Below, one piece after another: positions 1-9,549 of a DNA stretch of 64,000 nt. The position numbers were made by a program, and so were the translations under genes. A model generated the notes under the pieces. The model had not been told where the DNA came from and ran no database searches. It saw nothing but the letters and a program-made list of their open reading frames with translations. Numbering within the stretch: position 1 is the stretch's first letter; each line of letters begins with the position of its first letter. Source of the stretch: Sphingopyxis macrogoltabida (GTDB lineage: Bacteria; Pseudomonadota; Alphaproteobacteria; Sphingomonadales; Sphingomonadaceae); the NCBI RefSeq assembly GCF_001307295.1, contig NZ_CP012700.1:685001-749000 (forward strand). Direction: 5' to 3'.

Positions 1-2
1 TG

Positions 3-1892
3 TTGCAGGCGGCGGGCGCCGAGCCGATTGTCAGGCCGGGCGGCGACATTCCGGGCGATTACAGCCCGCTGCCGGCGGACGCCGATTACGAACGGCGCGA
101 AATGATGATCCCGATGCGCGACGGGGTGAAGCTTTATACGGTCATCCTCGTCCCCAAGGGAGCGAAAGACGCGCCGATCGTGCTTAACCGCACGCCCTAT
201 AATGCCACGGCGCGGGTGTTGCGGACGACGAGCCCGGTAATGGTCGACGCGGTGCCCTTCGAGGATCGCGAGTTCGCGAAGGCGGGCTATATCCGCGTGT
301 GGCAGGATATTCGCGGCAAGTATAAATCGGAAGGCGATTATGTCGTCACGCGGCCCATGGTCGGTCCGCTGAACGATACCGGCGTCGACAATGGTACCGA
401 CGCCTATGACACGATCGACTGGCTGGTGAACAAGGCGAACCTGCCCGAAAGCAACGGCCGCGTCGGCATAATCGGTTCGTCCTATGAGGGCACGACGGTC
501 GTCCAGGCGCTCATCAAGCCGCATCCGGCGGTCAAGGTCGCGGCGCCCGAGAGCCCGCTCGTCGATGCGTGGACGGGCGACGACTGGTTCCACAACGGCG
601 CCTTCCGGCAGGTGATGGCCGATTATATTGCGCAGCAAACGGGCGACCGGTCGATCGCCAAGGCTGCGTCGCGCGGCGGTTACGACGATTATGACAACTT
701 CCGCGCCGCCGGATCGGCGGGCGATTGGGGCAAGGCGCGCGGATACGACCGTCTGCCCTTCTGGCGGCGGTTACAGGAGCATCCGGCCTATGATGCGGTG
801 TGGCAGGGGCTGGCGCTCGACAAGCTGCTCGCGGCGAACCCGTCGGACGTGCCGACCCTGTGGGTCCAGCCCTTGTGGGACCAGGATGATATCTATGGCG
901 CAATCCGTTCGTGGGAGGTGCTGAAGGCGAAGGGCAAGATGGGCAACAACCACCTGCTGCTGGGGCCCTGGTCGCACAGCCAGGTGAACCGCAACGACGT
1001 CGGCCGCAACCTCGGCCCGCTCCAGTGGAGCAGCAATACGATCACCCAATATTGGCGTGACATGATCCTGCCCTTCTTCAACGAGCATCTGCAGGGTGGT
1101 CCGCCTGCCAATATTCCGGCGGTGACCGCTTACAATACCGGCGAAGACCGCTGGGAACGGCTGTCCAACTGGCCGCTCGCCTGCGAAACGGGATGCCCGG
1201 CGCCGCTGACGCCGATCTATCTCGGCGCCAATGGCGGGCTGGGCTTTCAGACCGGAGCGGCCGGCGGCGACGCCTATGTCGCCGATCCTGCCAAGCCGGT
1301 TCCGCATTATCCGCGGCCGGTCAATTTCGACGATGGTAGCTGGCAGAGCTGGCTGACCAGCGATCAGCGTTCGTTCGACGGGCGTCCCGACGTGATGACG
1401 TACCAGACCGAAGTGCTGACCGAAGCGGTGCGCGTGTCGGGTACGCCGATCGCCGACATCTTTGCGCGCACCACCGGCACCGATGGCGATTTCGTCGTCA
1501 AGGTGATCGATGTCTATCCCGCGACAAATTCGAGCGAGCCGAAGATGGGCGGCTACCAGCTTGCGATCGCGCTCGAAATCTTTCGCGGCCGCTACCGCGA
1601 GAGTTTTGAGCATCCCTCGGCAATCCCCGCGGGGAAGGTGCAGCAATATAAGTTTCGCCTGCCGACGGTGAACCACGTCTTCAAGCCGGGGCACCGGATC
1701 ATGGTGCAGGTCCAGTCGAGCCTCTTTCCCTATTATGACCGCAATCCGCAGACCTATGTCCCCAACATCTTCCACGCGAAGCCATCGGACTATCGGCCCG
1801 CGACGGTGACGATCGAACGCGGCGGCAAGACGCCCAGCCGTGTGTGGCTGCCCGTCGTTCCGCTCGACCAGTCGACGGCGATGGCTCGCTAA
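3..1892 (+). CDS. CocE/NonD family hydrolase (X-Pro dipeptidyl-peptidase S15 type), 5' end probably outside window
   Basis: The visible 629 residues span a complete S15/CocE-like catalytic domain and its C-terminal jelly-roll domain. The nucleophile motif GSSYEG lies near residue 159, a candidate Asp in the segment LWDQDD near residue 290, and the His in GPWSHSQ near residue 325. Proteins of this family hydrolyse acyl, ester or amide bonds, including cocaine esterase, glutaryl-7-ACA acylase and X-Pro peptidases; the substrate cannot be read from sequence. The frame is open to the window edge and the first possible codon is a TTG at position 3, so a signal peptide and true start probably lie upstream. 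It ends 22 nt before a palindromic element. Confidence 0.85.
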   Translation: MQAAGAEPIVRPGGDIPGDYSPLPADADYERREMMIPMRDGVKLYTVILVPKGAKDAPIVLNRTPYNATARVLRTTSPVMVDAVPFEDREFAKAGYIRVWQDIRGKYKSEGDYVVTRPMVGPLNDTGVDNGTDAYDTIDWLVNKANLPESNGRVGIIGSSYEGTTVVQALIKPHPAVKVAAPESPLVDAWTGDDWFHNGAFRQVMADYIAQQTGDRSIAKAASRGGYDDYDNFRAAGSAGDWGKARGYDRLPFWRRLQEHPAYDAVWQGLALDKLLAANPSDVPTLWVQPLWDQDDIYGAIRSWEVLKAKGKMGNNHLLLGPWSHSQVNRNDVGRNLGPLQWSSNTITQYWRDMILPFFNEHLQGGPPANIPAVTAYNTGEDRWERLSNWPLACETGCPAPLTPIYLGANGGLGFQTGAAGGDAYVADPAKPVPHYPRPVNFDDGSWQSWLTSDQRSFDGRPDVMTYQTEVLTEAVRVSGTPIADIFARTTGTDGDFVVKVIDVYPATNSSEPKMGGYQLAIALEIFRGRYRESFEHPSAIPAGKVQQYKFRLPTVNHVFKPGHRIMVQVQSSLFPYYDRNPQTYVPNIFHAKPSDYRPATVTIERGGKTPSRVWLPVVPLDQSTAMAR

Positions 1893-1914
1893 GACGTCTT
1901 TCGATCATCTTGAA

Positions 1915-1994
1915 TTGTCATCCCGGCGCAGGCCGGGATCTCGGCCTTGCATCATAATGCACCGTTGAGATGCCGTCCTTCGCAGGACGACGAA
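1915..1994. repeat. Paired palindromic intergenic element (GTCATC...GACGA type)
   Basis: There are two small hairpins. The first has the arms CCCGG/CCGGG just after GTCAT; the second has arms CGTCCT/AGGACG followed by ACGA. The pair is bounded by TTGTCA on the left and ACGACGAA on the right. The layout (GTCAT, hairpin, GATC/ATC, short centre, hairpin, GACGA) matches the miniature element between ruvC and ruvA and the inverted repeats around the GIY-YIG gene, so it is probably a diverged member of the same family. It lies 22 nt after the stop of the upstream hydrolase. Confidence 0.55.
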
Positions 1995-2017
1995 TAGGTC
2001 ATTCCCGGAGAATCGCA

Positions 2018-3418
2018 TTGAATAGCTGGACACGCCGCAAGCCGATCGCCCCGGCCGGAGAACGCCACCCCGACGCCTTGCCGCCGACCCTGTCGTGGCC
2101 GCACCTGATGGCGCTGGGCGTCGGGGCGATCGTTGGTACCGGCATCTTGACGCTGATCGGGGTCGGTGCCGACCGCGCCGGTCCCGCGGTGCTGCTGTCC
2201 TTCGTCATCGCCGGAGCGGTGTGCGCGTGCGCGGCGCTCGCCTATGCCGAGCTTGCGGCGATGATGCCGGCGGCGGGCAGCGCCTATAGCTATTCCTACG
2301 CGGTGCTCGGCGAAGCGATCGCATGGGTGGTCGGGTGGAGCCTGATCCTCGAATATTCGCTGGTCGTGTCGACGGTCGCGGTCGGCTGGTCGGGCTATGC
2401 CTCGCCGCTGCTCACCGGCATCGGTTTTCCGGCGGCGCTAACACAGGGGCCCGAACTCGGCGGGATCATCAACCTGCCCGCGGTGTTCATCATCGCCGTG
2501 GTCACGGCCCTGCTGTTGCTCGGGACGCGCGAGAGCGCGCGGGTGAATGCCGTGCTCGTGCTGGTCAAGATCGCGACCCTGTCGCTCTTCGTCTTCTACG
2601 CCTTGCCGCATTTCGATGCCGCCAACCTTGATCCTTTCATGCCCTATGGCTTCGCGGCGGGTGCCGGCGACGATGGCGTGCAGCGCGGCGTGATGGCTGC
2701 GGCGGCGATCATCTTCTTCGCCTTTTACGGCTTCGATGCGATTTCGACCGCGGCGGAGGAGACCAAGCGGCCCGAGCGCGATCTGGCGATCGGCATCATC
2801 GGGTCGATGGTCGTCTGCACGCTCATCTACCTGCTCGTCGCCGCGACCGCGGTCGGTGCGGTTTCCTTCACGCAGTTTGCCGACAGCCCCGAGCCGCTCG
2901 CACTGATCCTGCGGTCGATCGACCAAGCAGGCGTCGCACACGTCGTCGCGACCGCGGCGGTGATTGCGCTGCCGACGGTACTGCTCGCCTTCCTGTACGG
3001 GCAGAGCCGCATCTTCCTTGCAATGGCGCGCGACGGTTTTCTGCCGCAGGGGTGGGCGCGGATTTCGAGTCGCGGCACGCCGACGCGGATCACGGTGATG
3101 ACCGCGGTGCTCGTCGCGATCCTTGCCGGGCTGCTGCCGATCGGCGAGATCGCGGCGCTCGCCAATGCGGGTACCCTGATCGCCTTCATCGCCGTCGGCC
3201 TTTGCCTGATCATCCTGCGTCGCCGTTCTCCCGACCTGCCTCGTCCGTTTCGTGTCCCGGCCGTCGCGCTGGTCAGTCTCGGCGCGGTCGGCGGCTGCCT
3301 CTATCTCTTCTTCAGCCTGCCCGCGCAGACATTGCTGTGGTGTCTGGTCTGGAATGCCGTCGGAATCCTGATCTACACGCTCTACGGCCGCCACCGAAGC
3401 AAACTCGCGGCAGGATGA
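2018..3418 (+). CDS. APC-family amino acid permease
   Basis: This is an inner-membrane secondary transporter of about 466 residues with roughly 12 hydrophobic helices, as expected for the amino acid/polyamine/organocation (APC) superfamily. The first helix carries the family signature GAIVGTGIL with the unwound glycine stretch that binds the substrate amine and carboxylate, and there is a conserved glutamate pair in the segment STAAEETKRPERD. It resembles cationic amino acid transporter (YfnA/CAT-like) members. TTG 2018 is chosen because GGAG (2007-2010) sits 7 nt upstream and because the longer ATG 1970 form would begin inside the palindromic repeat. The specific amino acid is unknown; an alanine dehydrogenase follows. 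Confidence 0.85.
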   Translation: MNSWTRRKPIAPAGERHPDALPPTLSWPHLMALGVGAIVGTGILTLIGVGADRAGPAVLLSFVIAGAVCACAALAYAELAAMMPAAGSAYSYSYAVLGEAIAWVVGWSLILEYSLVVSTVAVGWSGYASPLLTGIGFPAALTQGPELGGIINLPAVFIIAVVTALLLLGTRESARVNAVLVLVKIATLSLFVFYALPHFDAANLDPFMPYGFAAGAGDDGVQRGVMAAAAIIFFAFYGFDAISTAAEETKRPERDLAIGIIGSMVVCTLIYLLVAATAVGAVSFTQFADSPEPLALILRSIDQAGVAHVVATAAVIALPTVLLAFLYGQSRIFLAMARDGFLPQGWARISSRGTPTRITVMTAVLVAILAGLLPIGEIAALANAGTLIAFIAVGLCLIILRRRSPDLPRPFRVPAVALVSLGAVGGCLYLFFSLPAQTLLWCLVWNAVGILIYTLYGRHRSKLAAG

Positions 3419-3533
3419 AAAACACTCACCCTCGGAAGCAGCATTACTCGTTTGCGCGGGGCGGGGGTGGGGAGGGTAGTTGCCCCAGCCGCCGGGCGCG
3501 CGTCCGGCTCAATCCCCAATGACCGGAGGCATT

Positions 3534-4658
3534 ATGCTGTTAGGCGTTCCCAAAGAGATCAAGACCCATGAATATCGCGTCGGCCTGACCCCCGGCTCGG
3601 TGCGTGAATATGTCGCGCGCGGCCATGAAGTGCTCGTCGAAACCGGTGCGGGCCTCGGCATCGGTGCCGACGACGATGCCTATCGTGCCGCCGGTGCGAC
3701 CATCGCCAGCGATGCCGCCGAAGTCTTCAAGCGCGCCGAGATGGTGGTCAAGGTCAAGGAGCCGCAGCCGTCCGAATGGGTCCAGCTCCGCGAGGGCCAG
3801 ATCCTCTTCACCTACCTCCATCTCGCCCCCGATCCCGAACAGACGAAGGGCCTGCTCGCATCGGGCTGCCACGCGATCGCCTATGAAACGGTCACCGACC
3901 GCACCGGCGCGCTGCCGCTGCTGGCGCCGATGAGCGAAGTTGCCGGGCGTCTGGCGATCGAAGCGGCCGGTTCGGCGCTGCGCCGCCATGCGGGCGGCCG
4001 CGGGCTGCTGCTCGGCGGCGTTCCCGGCGTCGCGCCGGCGCGCGTCCTCGTGATCGGCGGCGGTGTCGTCGGCACGCACGCCGCGCGGATGGCAGTAGGC
4101 CTTGGTGCCGAAGTGACGATCGTCGACCGTTCGGTGCCGCGCCTGCGCCAGCTCGACGAACTGTTCGGCGGCCGCGTGCGGACACGCATGTCGACGATCG
4201 ACAGCATCGAGGAAGAGCTGGTCGACGCCGATGTCACCGTTGGCGCCGTGCTGGTGCCCGGCGCGAGCGCGCCGAAGCTGGTCTCGCGTGCAATGCTGGG
4301 CCGGATGAAGCAGCGTTCGGTTCTGGTCGACGTCGCGATCGATCAGGGCGGCTGCTTCGAAACCTCGCGCCCGACGACGCACGAAAACCCGACCTTCGAG
4401 GTCGACGGCGTGATCCATTATTGCGTCGCGAACATGCCGGGCGCGGTGCCGCTGACGTCGAGCCAGGCGCTCAACAACGCAACCTTGCCGTTCGGCCTCG
4501 CGCTCGCCGACAAGGGCCTCGCGGCACTCGACGCAGACCCGCACCTGCTCGCCGGGCTGAACGTCTCGGGCGGCAAGGTGACCAACGAAGCGGTCGCCGA
4601 GGCGCTCGGCCTGTCGTTCGCCGACGGACGCGACACGATCCGTAAACTCGCGGCCTGA
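3534..4658 (+). CDS. ald: Alanine dehydrogenase
   Basis: It is a cytoplasmic NAD-dependent L-alanine dehydrogenase (L-alanine + NAD+ + water to pyruvate + ammonia + NADH). The predicted 374 residues match the usual 371-375. The N-terminal segment GVPKEIK is diagnostic, and the substrate-binding Lys75 (VKVKEP) and catalytic His96 (TYLHLAP) fall at the canonical positions. The Rossmann motif GGGVVGTHAA is present. ATG 3534 is chosen over upstream in-frame starts because GGAGG lies at 3525-3529 and it gives the family N-terminus. The gene follows an amino acid permease in the same direction, consistent with uptake and catabolism of alanine, though the 115-nt gap leaves co-transcription open. Confidence 0.95.
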   Translation: MLLGVPKEIKTHEYRVGLTPGSVREYVARGHEVLVETGAGLGIGADDDAYRAAGATIASDAAEVFKRAEMVVKVKEPQPSEWVQLREGQILFTYLHLAPDPEQTKGLLASGCHAIAYETVTDRTGALPLLAPMSEVAGRLAIEAAGSALRRHAGGRGLLLGGVPGVAPARVLVIGGGVVGTHAARMAVGLGAEVTIVDRSVPRLRQLDELFGGRVRTRMSTIDSIEEELVDADVTVGAVLVPGASAPKLVSRAMLGRMKQRSVLVDVAIDQGGCFETSRPTTHENPTFEVDGVIHYCVANMPGAVPLTSSQALNNATLPFGLALADKGLAALDADPHLLAGLNVSGGKVTNEAVAEALGLSFADGRDTIRKLAA

Positions 4659-4668
4659 TGGCCGTGAG

Positions 4669-4700
4669 GGGCATGGCCGGCCGGGCTGCCGGCCATGCCC
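4669..4700. terminator. Bidirectional hairpin between ald and the DUF2339 gene
   Basis: A perfect 13-bp inverted repeat, GGGCATGGCCGGC / GCCGGCCATGCCC, has a 6-nt loop. It lies between two convergent genes and touches the stop codon of the minus-strand gene. There is no long T-run on either side, so it may be a weak intrinsic terminator or an mRNA 3'-end stabiliser serving both transcripts. Confidence 0.55.
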
Positions 4701-7684
4701 TATCCGGACGCTGACTCGCGCGGTGCGTCCGGCGCGAGCTGGCGGCTGTAGAGCCAGCCGATCCCGATCAGGCTGAAGCCGAGCGCGACGAACGAACCGA
4801 TCCGCGCCAGCCCCTCGAGCCCCGAGGCGTCGAACAGGAAGACCTTGCCGGCGGCGCCGATCATCAGCACCAGCGATGCAATCCGCCAGTCGTGGCGCTG
4901 CGTACGGATACCCCAGAGCAGGAAGCCGAGCGCCAGCCCAAGGAGCAGGATCGACCGCAGGATATTCTCGGCGTCGGTCACCCCGTCCTCCGCGAGCAGC
5001 GTGCCGTGGAACAACTGGCGCAGCGTCGCCCAGGCAAAACCCGCGACGAGCAGCATGACGGCGATCTGCACGAACCGGTCGAGCGCGGCCGGGGGCTTGG
5101 CGAAGAGCGCCGGCACCTGCGTCAGCCCGAACCACGGCAACAGAAACAGCGGCAGCAGCAGGTTAGCGAGCGGCCACGCCCCGACGGCCTGCGCCGACCA
5201 CAACGGATTGTGGAGGACAAGCCCGTAAAGCAGGGCGTGCGCCGTGCCTGCAAGGACAAGCGGGCGGGCGAGGCCCGTCATGCCGCGGCGCAGCGCTAGC
5301 CAGCCGCCGCCGATCAGCAAGCCTTCCCAAACAAGCCGCTGGACGATCCCGGTTGCGACGAAATCATCGCCCGCCAGCGCGGCGAAGCCGAGGCGATAGA
5401 AAGCGTGCAGCGCGATGCCGCCGACGGTTCCGGCAAGGGCGATGCCGGCGATCCGGAGCCAGCGCGGCACGCTGTCGCGGATCAGCCACAGCGAAACCCC
5501 GAAGAGCAGCGCGGGAAGCAAGAGCCGGAGCAACAGCGGTTCGGCGGTCAACAGGCTGTTGTCGAGTTGCATCGGTATGGCGGCGAGCGAAAGCAACGCC
5601 TCCGTCGTCCAGGAGGCGATCGGGAGGGCGGCCCAGCCGAGGCCGAGGAGGGCGAAACTTGCGGCCGCGGCATCGACCCGGTCGAGCCGCACCCGCCGCG
5701 CCGCGAGCAGCGCCGCCGCGCCGCCGAGCGCCGGGACGAGGATCAGCGCGCGCGAGGGAAGGAACTGGGCACAGGCGCCACAGCCGAGCAGCGCCGCTGC
5801 GGCCTGCCCGATCCGTCGCACCACCGCGCCCTCCGCGCGGACCGCGAACAGCAGCGCGGCTGCGGCGAGGCCGATCCAGCGGAGCAGCGCCTGGCCATCC
5901 GCACCGGCGGCGCCCTCGACCAGTCGGGGCAGTTCGTCGACCGCCAGTGGCGTCGCGAGGAGGACAACAATTGCCGCCCCCAAAAATCCCGTTGCCACCC
6001 GCTCGATGCGCCGGTCGCCCGCTGCCTTGCCGAAGAAGAGCAGGCCTGCCGCGATGGCCGCGACGGCAAGCGGCGCTGTCCACATCGGCAGGATCAGCAG
6101 AAGCGCGAATGCCAGCAGCGCACCGGCGGTCGCCGCCAGCCATGCAACGCGGCCGTCGCTGCCGCGATCGGGGGCTCGCCACCCGCGCGCGATGCCCGCA
6201 GCCGCAAGGAGAGCGCCGCCGAGCGCCACGAGGGCGAGGCTATTGTCGGCGATATCCCAGAAAAGCCATTTGGTGAGCGGCAGCGGCGCGACGGCGAGCG
6301 CGCAGACTTCCCATGTGCGCCGCAATTCCTTTGGCACAGCCCACAGCCGCGCGAGAAGCGGACCCGCGTGGATCGCCAGCAGAGCAAGGCCGATCAGGCC
6401 GAACCAGAATGGTGTGGGGTCGGGCCAGGCGGCGAGCAGCGCTAGCGACAGCAGCAGGCTGATCGACGGGACGATGGCGAAGCCGCGTTCGCGCCATGCC
6501 AGCCACTGGCCGGCAGCGGCGATCAATGCGAACAGGCCCCAGTGCAGCGGGGCGAAACCGCCATAGCCGACGAGCAGGGCAAGCTGCAGCGCCCCGACGA
6601 TGGCCGAGGCCGCGCGCAGCATCGCCGCGCGCGGGCCGTCATAGCCGAGCATCGGCACGGCAATCGCGAGGAGCAGCACGAAACCGCCGGTCGACAGCGA
6701 TGCGAGCGTGTCGAGCGCGGCGCTTGTCAGCACCATCCACACGCCCCAGCCGGCGCCGCCGACCAGCGCGGCGAGCGCGAGCCACGGCCAGCGCCGGGCC
6801 TTGGCGACGCCGGCAAGCCCCGCGATCGTCAGCGCGAGGTAGACGGCGAGCAGCGGCACATTGGGCTCCACCGCGCCGACCATCGCCGGCGCCGCGAGCC
6901 CGCCTGCGAGGCCGAGCAGCGCGCTCGGCGGACCAAAACGGAGCGACAGGCCGAGCGCCGCCGCGGTGACGAGTGCGAGCGCGAAAAAGGCCAGCAGCGG
7001 TCCGACAAGCTGATAGACATTCGCCGCGACCATGATCGCGGCATAGAGCGTCGCGATCCCCGCGCCCGACAGCGCCTGCGGTACACGCACGTCGCGCAGC
7101 TTCGCTTCGTTGCGCCAGGCATATTCGGCGCCGCCGATCAGCGCGATGCCGAACAGCAGCCCGGTGACGATCTGCACCCCCGGCGTGAAGACGCGCGCAA
7201 AGAAACCTGCATCGATCGCATAGCGGACGATGAGCACGCCGGCGATGGCGAGCGTCAGGCCGCCGGCCCAGATGGGCAGCGTTTTGCCGAACAGATTCTC
7301 GAACCGCGACGCAAGGCTGCGCGGCGGTTCGGATGGCGCGGCGGTTTTGACTTTCTTTGGCGCGAGCGGTTTGGCTGCCAGCGGTGCGGGTTCGGTCTTC
7401 TCGGTATCGGGTGCCTCATCCGGCATGGCTTCTGATACGGCAGCAGGCGGGGTCATCGCCGCTGCGATAGCGGGCTTGTTGCGCGCGGGATCAGGGGGGA
7501 CGGGGGCCGGGGTAACGGGTGCCTCGGCTTCGTCGATCACCGTCACACCGAGCTGGCGTTGCAGCGCGCCGATCCGTTTTGCCGTGTCCTTCCACATCGC
7601 CTCGGATCGCTTCAGGCGGCTGCGCGTATCCATCAGCAGGATGGACAGGGTGATGATGGCGAGAAAGGCGAAGAAGTCGAACAT
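4700..7684 (-). CDS. DUF2339 large polytopic membrane protein
   Basis: The protein has 994 residues: an N-terminal helix, a Pro/Ala-rich linker of about 90 residues with a short coiled-coil-like stretch, then more than 20 hydrophobic segments filling the rest. This is the layout of the DUF2339 family, whose function is not established. It is expressed convergently with ald and divergently from the pao cluster, separated from paoA by 273 nt. The ATG at 7684 gives a natural first membrane helix. No catalytic motif was recognised. Confidence 0.85.
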   Translation of the reverse strand: MFDFFAFLAIITLSILLMDTRSRLKRSEAMWKDTAKRIGALQRQLGVTVIDEAEAPVTPAPVPPDPARNKPAIAAAMTPPAAVSEAMPDEAPDTEKTEPAPLAAKPLAPKKVKTAAPSEPPRSLASRFENLFGKTLPIWAGGLTLAIAGVLIVRYAIDAGFFARVFTPGVQIVTGLLFGIALIGGAEYAWRNEAKLRDVRVPQALSGAGIATLYAAIMVAANVYQLVGPLLAFFALALVTAAALGLSLRFGPPSALLGLAGGLAAPAMVGAVEPNVPLLAVYLALTIAGLAGVAKARRWPWLALAALVGGAGWGVWMVLTSAALDTLASLSTGGFVLLLAIAVPMLGYDGPRAAMLRAASAIVGALQLALLVGYGGFAPLHWGLFALIAAAGQWLAWRERGFAIVPSISLLLSLALLAAWPDPTPFWFGLIGLALLAIHAGPLLARLWAVPKELRRTWEVCALAVAPLPLTKWLFWDIADNSLALVALGGALLAAAGIARGWRAPDRGSDGRVAWLAATAGALLAFALLLILPMWTAPLAVAAIAAGLLFFGKAAGDRRIERVATGFLGAAIVVLLATPLAVDELPRLVEGAAGADGQALLRWIGLAAAALLFAVRAEGAVVRRIGQAAAALLGCGACAQFLPSRALILVPALGGAAALLAARRVRLDRVDAAAASFALLGLGWAALPIASWTTEALLSLAAIPMQLDNSLLTAEPLLLRLLLPALLFGVSLWLIRDSVPRWLRIAGIALAGTVGGIALHAFYRLGFAALAGDDFVATGIVQRLVWEGLLIGGGWLALRRGMTGLARPLVLAGTAHALLYGLVLHNPLWSAQAVGAWPLANLLLPLFLLPWFGLTQVPALFAKPPAALDRFVQIAVMLLVAGFAWATLRQLFHGTLLAEDGVTDAENILRSILLLGLALGFLLWGIRTQRHDWRIASLVLMIGAAGKVFLFDASGLEGLARIGSFVALGFSLIGIGWLYSRQLAPDAPRESASG

Positions 7685-7824
7685 GTTAATCCCTTCGGTC
7701 GACCCTCGTAGCAGGCAATGGCGCCAATTTCGATTGGCCTCGCAGATGCGTCACGGTTGCGCGCGATTGCGGAGTTCGCTGAAGAAGATTTCTTACCCGC
7801 TATCTGTTCGCGCGCACGCCAATC

Positions 7825-7838
7825 TGATACCGTTATCA
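7825..7838. promoter_or_regulatory. Candidate operator upstream of paoA
   Basis: A 14-bp inverted repeat, TGATACCGTTATCA, lies in the 273-nt divergent region between the DUF2339 gene and paoA, about 120 nt before paoA. The form is compatible with a LysR- or MarR-type operator, but no regulator gene is adjacent, so this is only a candidate. Confidence 0.3.
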
Positions 7839-7957
7839 AACACGTCCGAAATTTCTTCGCCGACGCGGTCATCACAGAACCGCGCGGCATCGACTGCCTG
7901 ACCTTTCCCGCAGGTTCCACGCCTGCCGGCAAACAGAAAAGAGAATCGGAGACACGC

Positions 7958-8599
7958 ATGCTGAACCCCGGGGAATTCGAGCTGTCGCGGCGCGGTATGC
8001 TCGCGGGCAGCGCGGCATCGGTCGCGGCCGCGACATTGGTGCCCGCCGAAGCCGCCGAAGGCGCACGGCCCGCGGCCACGCCGCCGCCCACGGCCAAGGT
8101 CGCTTTCGAGGTGAACGGCACGGCGCATAGCCTCGATCTCGATACGCGCACCTCGCTGCTCGATGCGCTGCGCGAGCATCTGCATCTGACGGGCACGAAG
8201 AAGGGCTGCGATCACGGCCAGTGCGGCGCCTGCACCGTCATCGTCGACGGGCGGCGGATCAACAGCTGCCTGACGCTGGCGGTGATGCACGACGGCGACA
8301 GGATCACCACGATCGAAGGGCTGGGCACGCCCGGCGACATGCATGCGATGCAGCAGGCCTTCGTGGAGCATGATGGTTATCAATGCGGCTATTGCACCCC
8401 GGGGCAGATTTGCTCGGCGGTTGCGGTGCTCGACGAAATCAAGGCGGGTGTGCCGAGCCACGTCACCGCCGACCTGACCGCGCGGCCCAAGGTAACGGCC
8501 GCCGAACTGCGCGAGCGAATGAGCGGCAATATCTGCCGCTGCGGCGCCTATTCGAACATCATCGATGCGATCACCGATGTCGCGGGGGTAAAGGCATGA
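7958..8599 (+). CDS. paoA: Periplasmic aldehyde oxidoreductase, 2Fe-2S subunit
   Basis: This is the small subunit of a xanthine-oxidase-family molybdoenzyme that oxidises aldehydes to acids; it holds two [2Fe-2S] clusters. A twin-arginine signal is visible at the N-terminus (SRRGMLAG, then an Ala-rich stretch to about residue 33). The plant-type cluster motif C-x4-C-x2-C (CDHGQCGAC) and the second motif (CGYC ... CRC) are both present. The 213 residues are near the 229 of E. coli PaoA. ATG 7958 is chosen for the preceding GGAGA and because the Tat signal begins there. It overlaps paoB by 4 nt (ATGA). Confidence 0.93.
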   Translation: MLNPGEFELSRRGMLAGSAASVAAATLVPAEAAEGARPAATPPPTAKVAFEVNGTAHSLDLDTRTSLLDALREHLHLTGTKKGCDHGQCGACTVIVDGRRINSCLTLAVMHDGDRITTIEGLGTPGDMHAMQQAFVEHDGYQCGYCTPGQICSAVAVLDEIKAGVPSHVTADLTARPKVTAAELRERMSGNICRCGAYSNIIDAITDVAGVKA

Positions 8600-9546
8600 A
8601 AAGCTTCACTTACGAACGCGTCGATACGCCCGCCGCCGCCACCGCCGCCTTCGCCCGCGCGCCCGGCGCGCGCTTTATCGCGGGCGGTACCAATTTGCTC
8701 GACCTGATGAAGCTCGAGATCGAGACGCCGGCGCATCTGATCGACGTCAGCCGTCTTGCGCTCGACAAGATCGAGGCGACGGATGAAGGCGGCCTGCGCA
8801 TCGGCGCGATGGTCCGCAACACCGACCTTGCCAGCGATGCGCGGGTGCGGCGCGACTATGGCCTGCTTTCGCGCGCGCTGGTTGCGGGTGCTTCGGGGCA
8901 ACTCCGCAACAAGGCGACGACCGCTGGCAACCTGCTCCAGCGGACGCGCTGTCCCTATTTCTACGACACCAACCAGCCGTGCAACAAACGCAAGCCGGGT
9001 AGCGGCTGCGCTGCGATCGGCGGCTTCAACCGGCTGCATGCGGTGGTCGGTGCCAGCGAAGCATGCATTGCGACGCACCCCAGCGACATGGCGGTCGCGA
9101 TGCGCGCGCTTGACGCCGCGGTCGAGACGGTCGATGCGGGGGGACGCGCCCGCGCAATCCCGATCGCCGATTTCTATCGCGCGCCCGGCACGACGCCGCA
9201 TCTCGAAACCGCGCTGGCGCCCGGCGAGCTGATCACCGCGGTGACGCTGCCCAGACCGGTCGGCGGCACGCATGTCTATCACAAGGTTCGCGACCGCGCC
9301 TCCTATGCCTTCGCACTGATTTCGGTCGGCGCGATCGTGCAGAAGGACGGGACGGGCCGCGTCGCGCTCGGTGGGGTCGGCTACAAGCCGTGGCGTGTCG
9401 AGGCGGCGGAAGCAGAGTTGCCGCGCGGCGCCAAGGCGGCCGCGGCCGGTTTGCTTGCGGGCGCGAAGACGACCCATGAAAATGCCTACAAGCTCCCGCT
9501 GGTCGAGCGAACGCTCGCCGGGGTGCTGGCAGAGGCGAGGGGCTGA
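8596..9546 (+). CDS. paoB: Periplasmic aldehyde oxidoreductase, FAD subunit
   Basis: The 316-residue medium subunit carries FAD and passes electrons from the iron-sulfur subunit. The FAD-binding segment [12 protein letters not shown] lies near residues 28-40. It has the insertion characteristic of PaoB rather than ordinary xanthine dehydrogenase FAD subunits: cysteines 119, 129, 138 and 157 (RTRCPYF, PCNK, GSGC, EACIA), which in E. coli PaoB bind a [4Fe-4S] cluster. No signal peptide is present, consistent with export by hitch-hiking on PaoA. The start overlaps the paoA stop by ATGA and paoC begins 3 nt after its own stop. Confidence 0.93.
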   Translation: MKSFTYERVDTPAAATAAFARAPGARFIAGGTNLLDLMKLEIETPAHLIDVSRLALDKIEATDEGGLRIGAMVRNTDLASDARVRRDYGLLSRALVAGASGQLRNKATTAGNLLQRTRCPYFYDTNQPCNKRKPGSGCAAIGGFNRLHAVVGASEACIATHPSDMAVAMRALDAAVETVDAGGRARAIPIADFYRAPGTTPHLETALAPGELITAVTLPRPVGGTHVYHKVRDRASYAFALISVGAIVQKDGTGRVALGGVGYKPWRVEAAEAELPRGAKAAAAGLLAGAKTTHENAYKLPLVERTLAGVLAEARG

Positions 9547-9549
9547 GCC

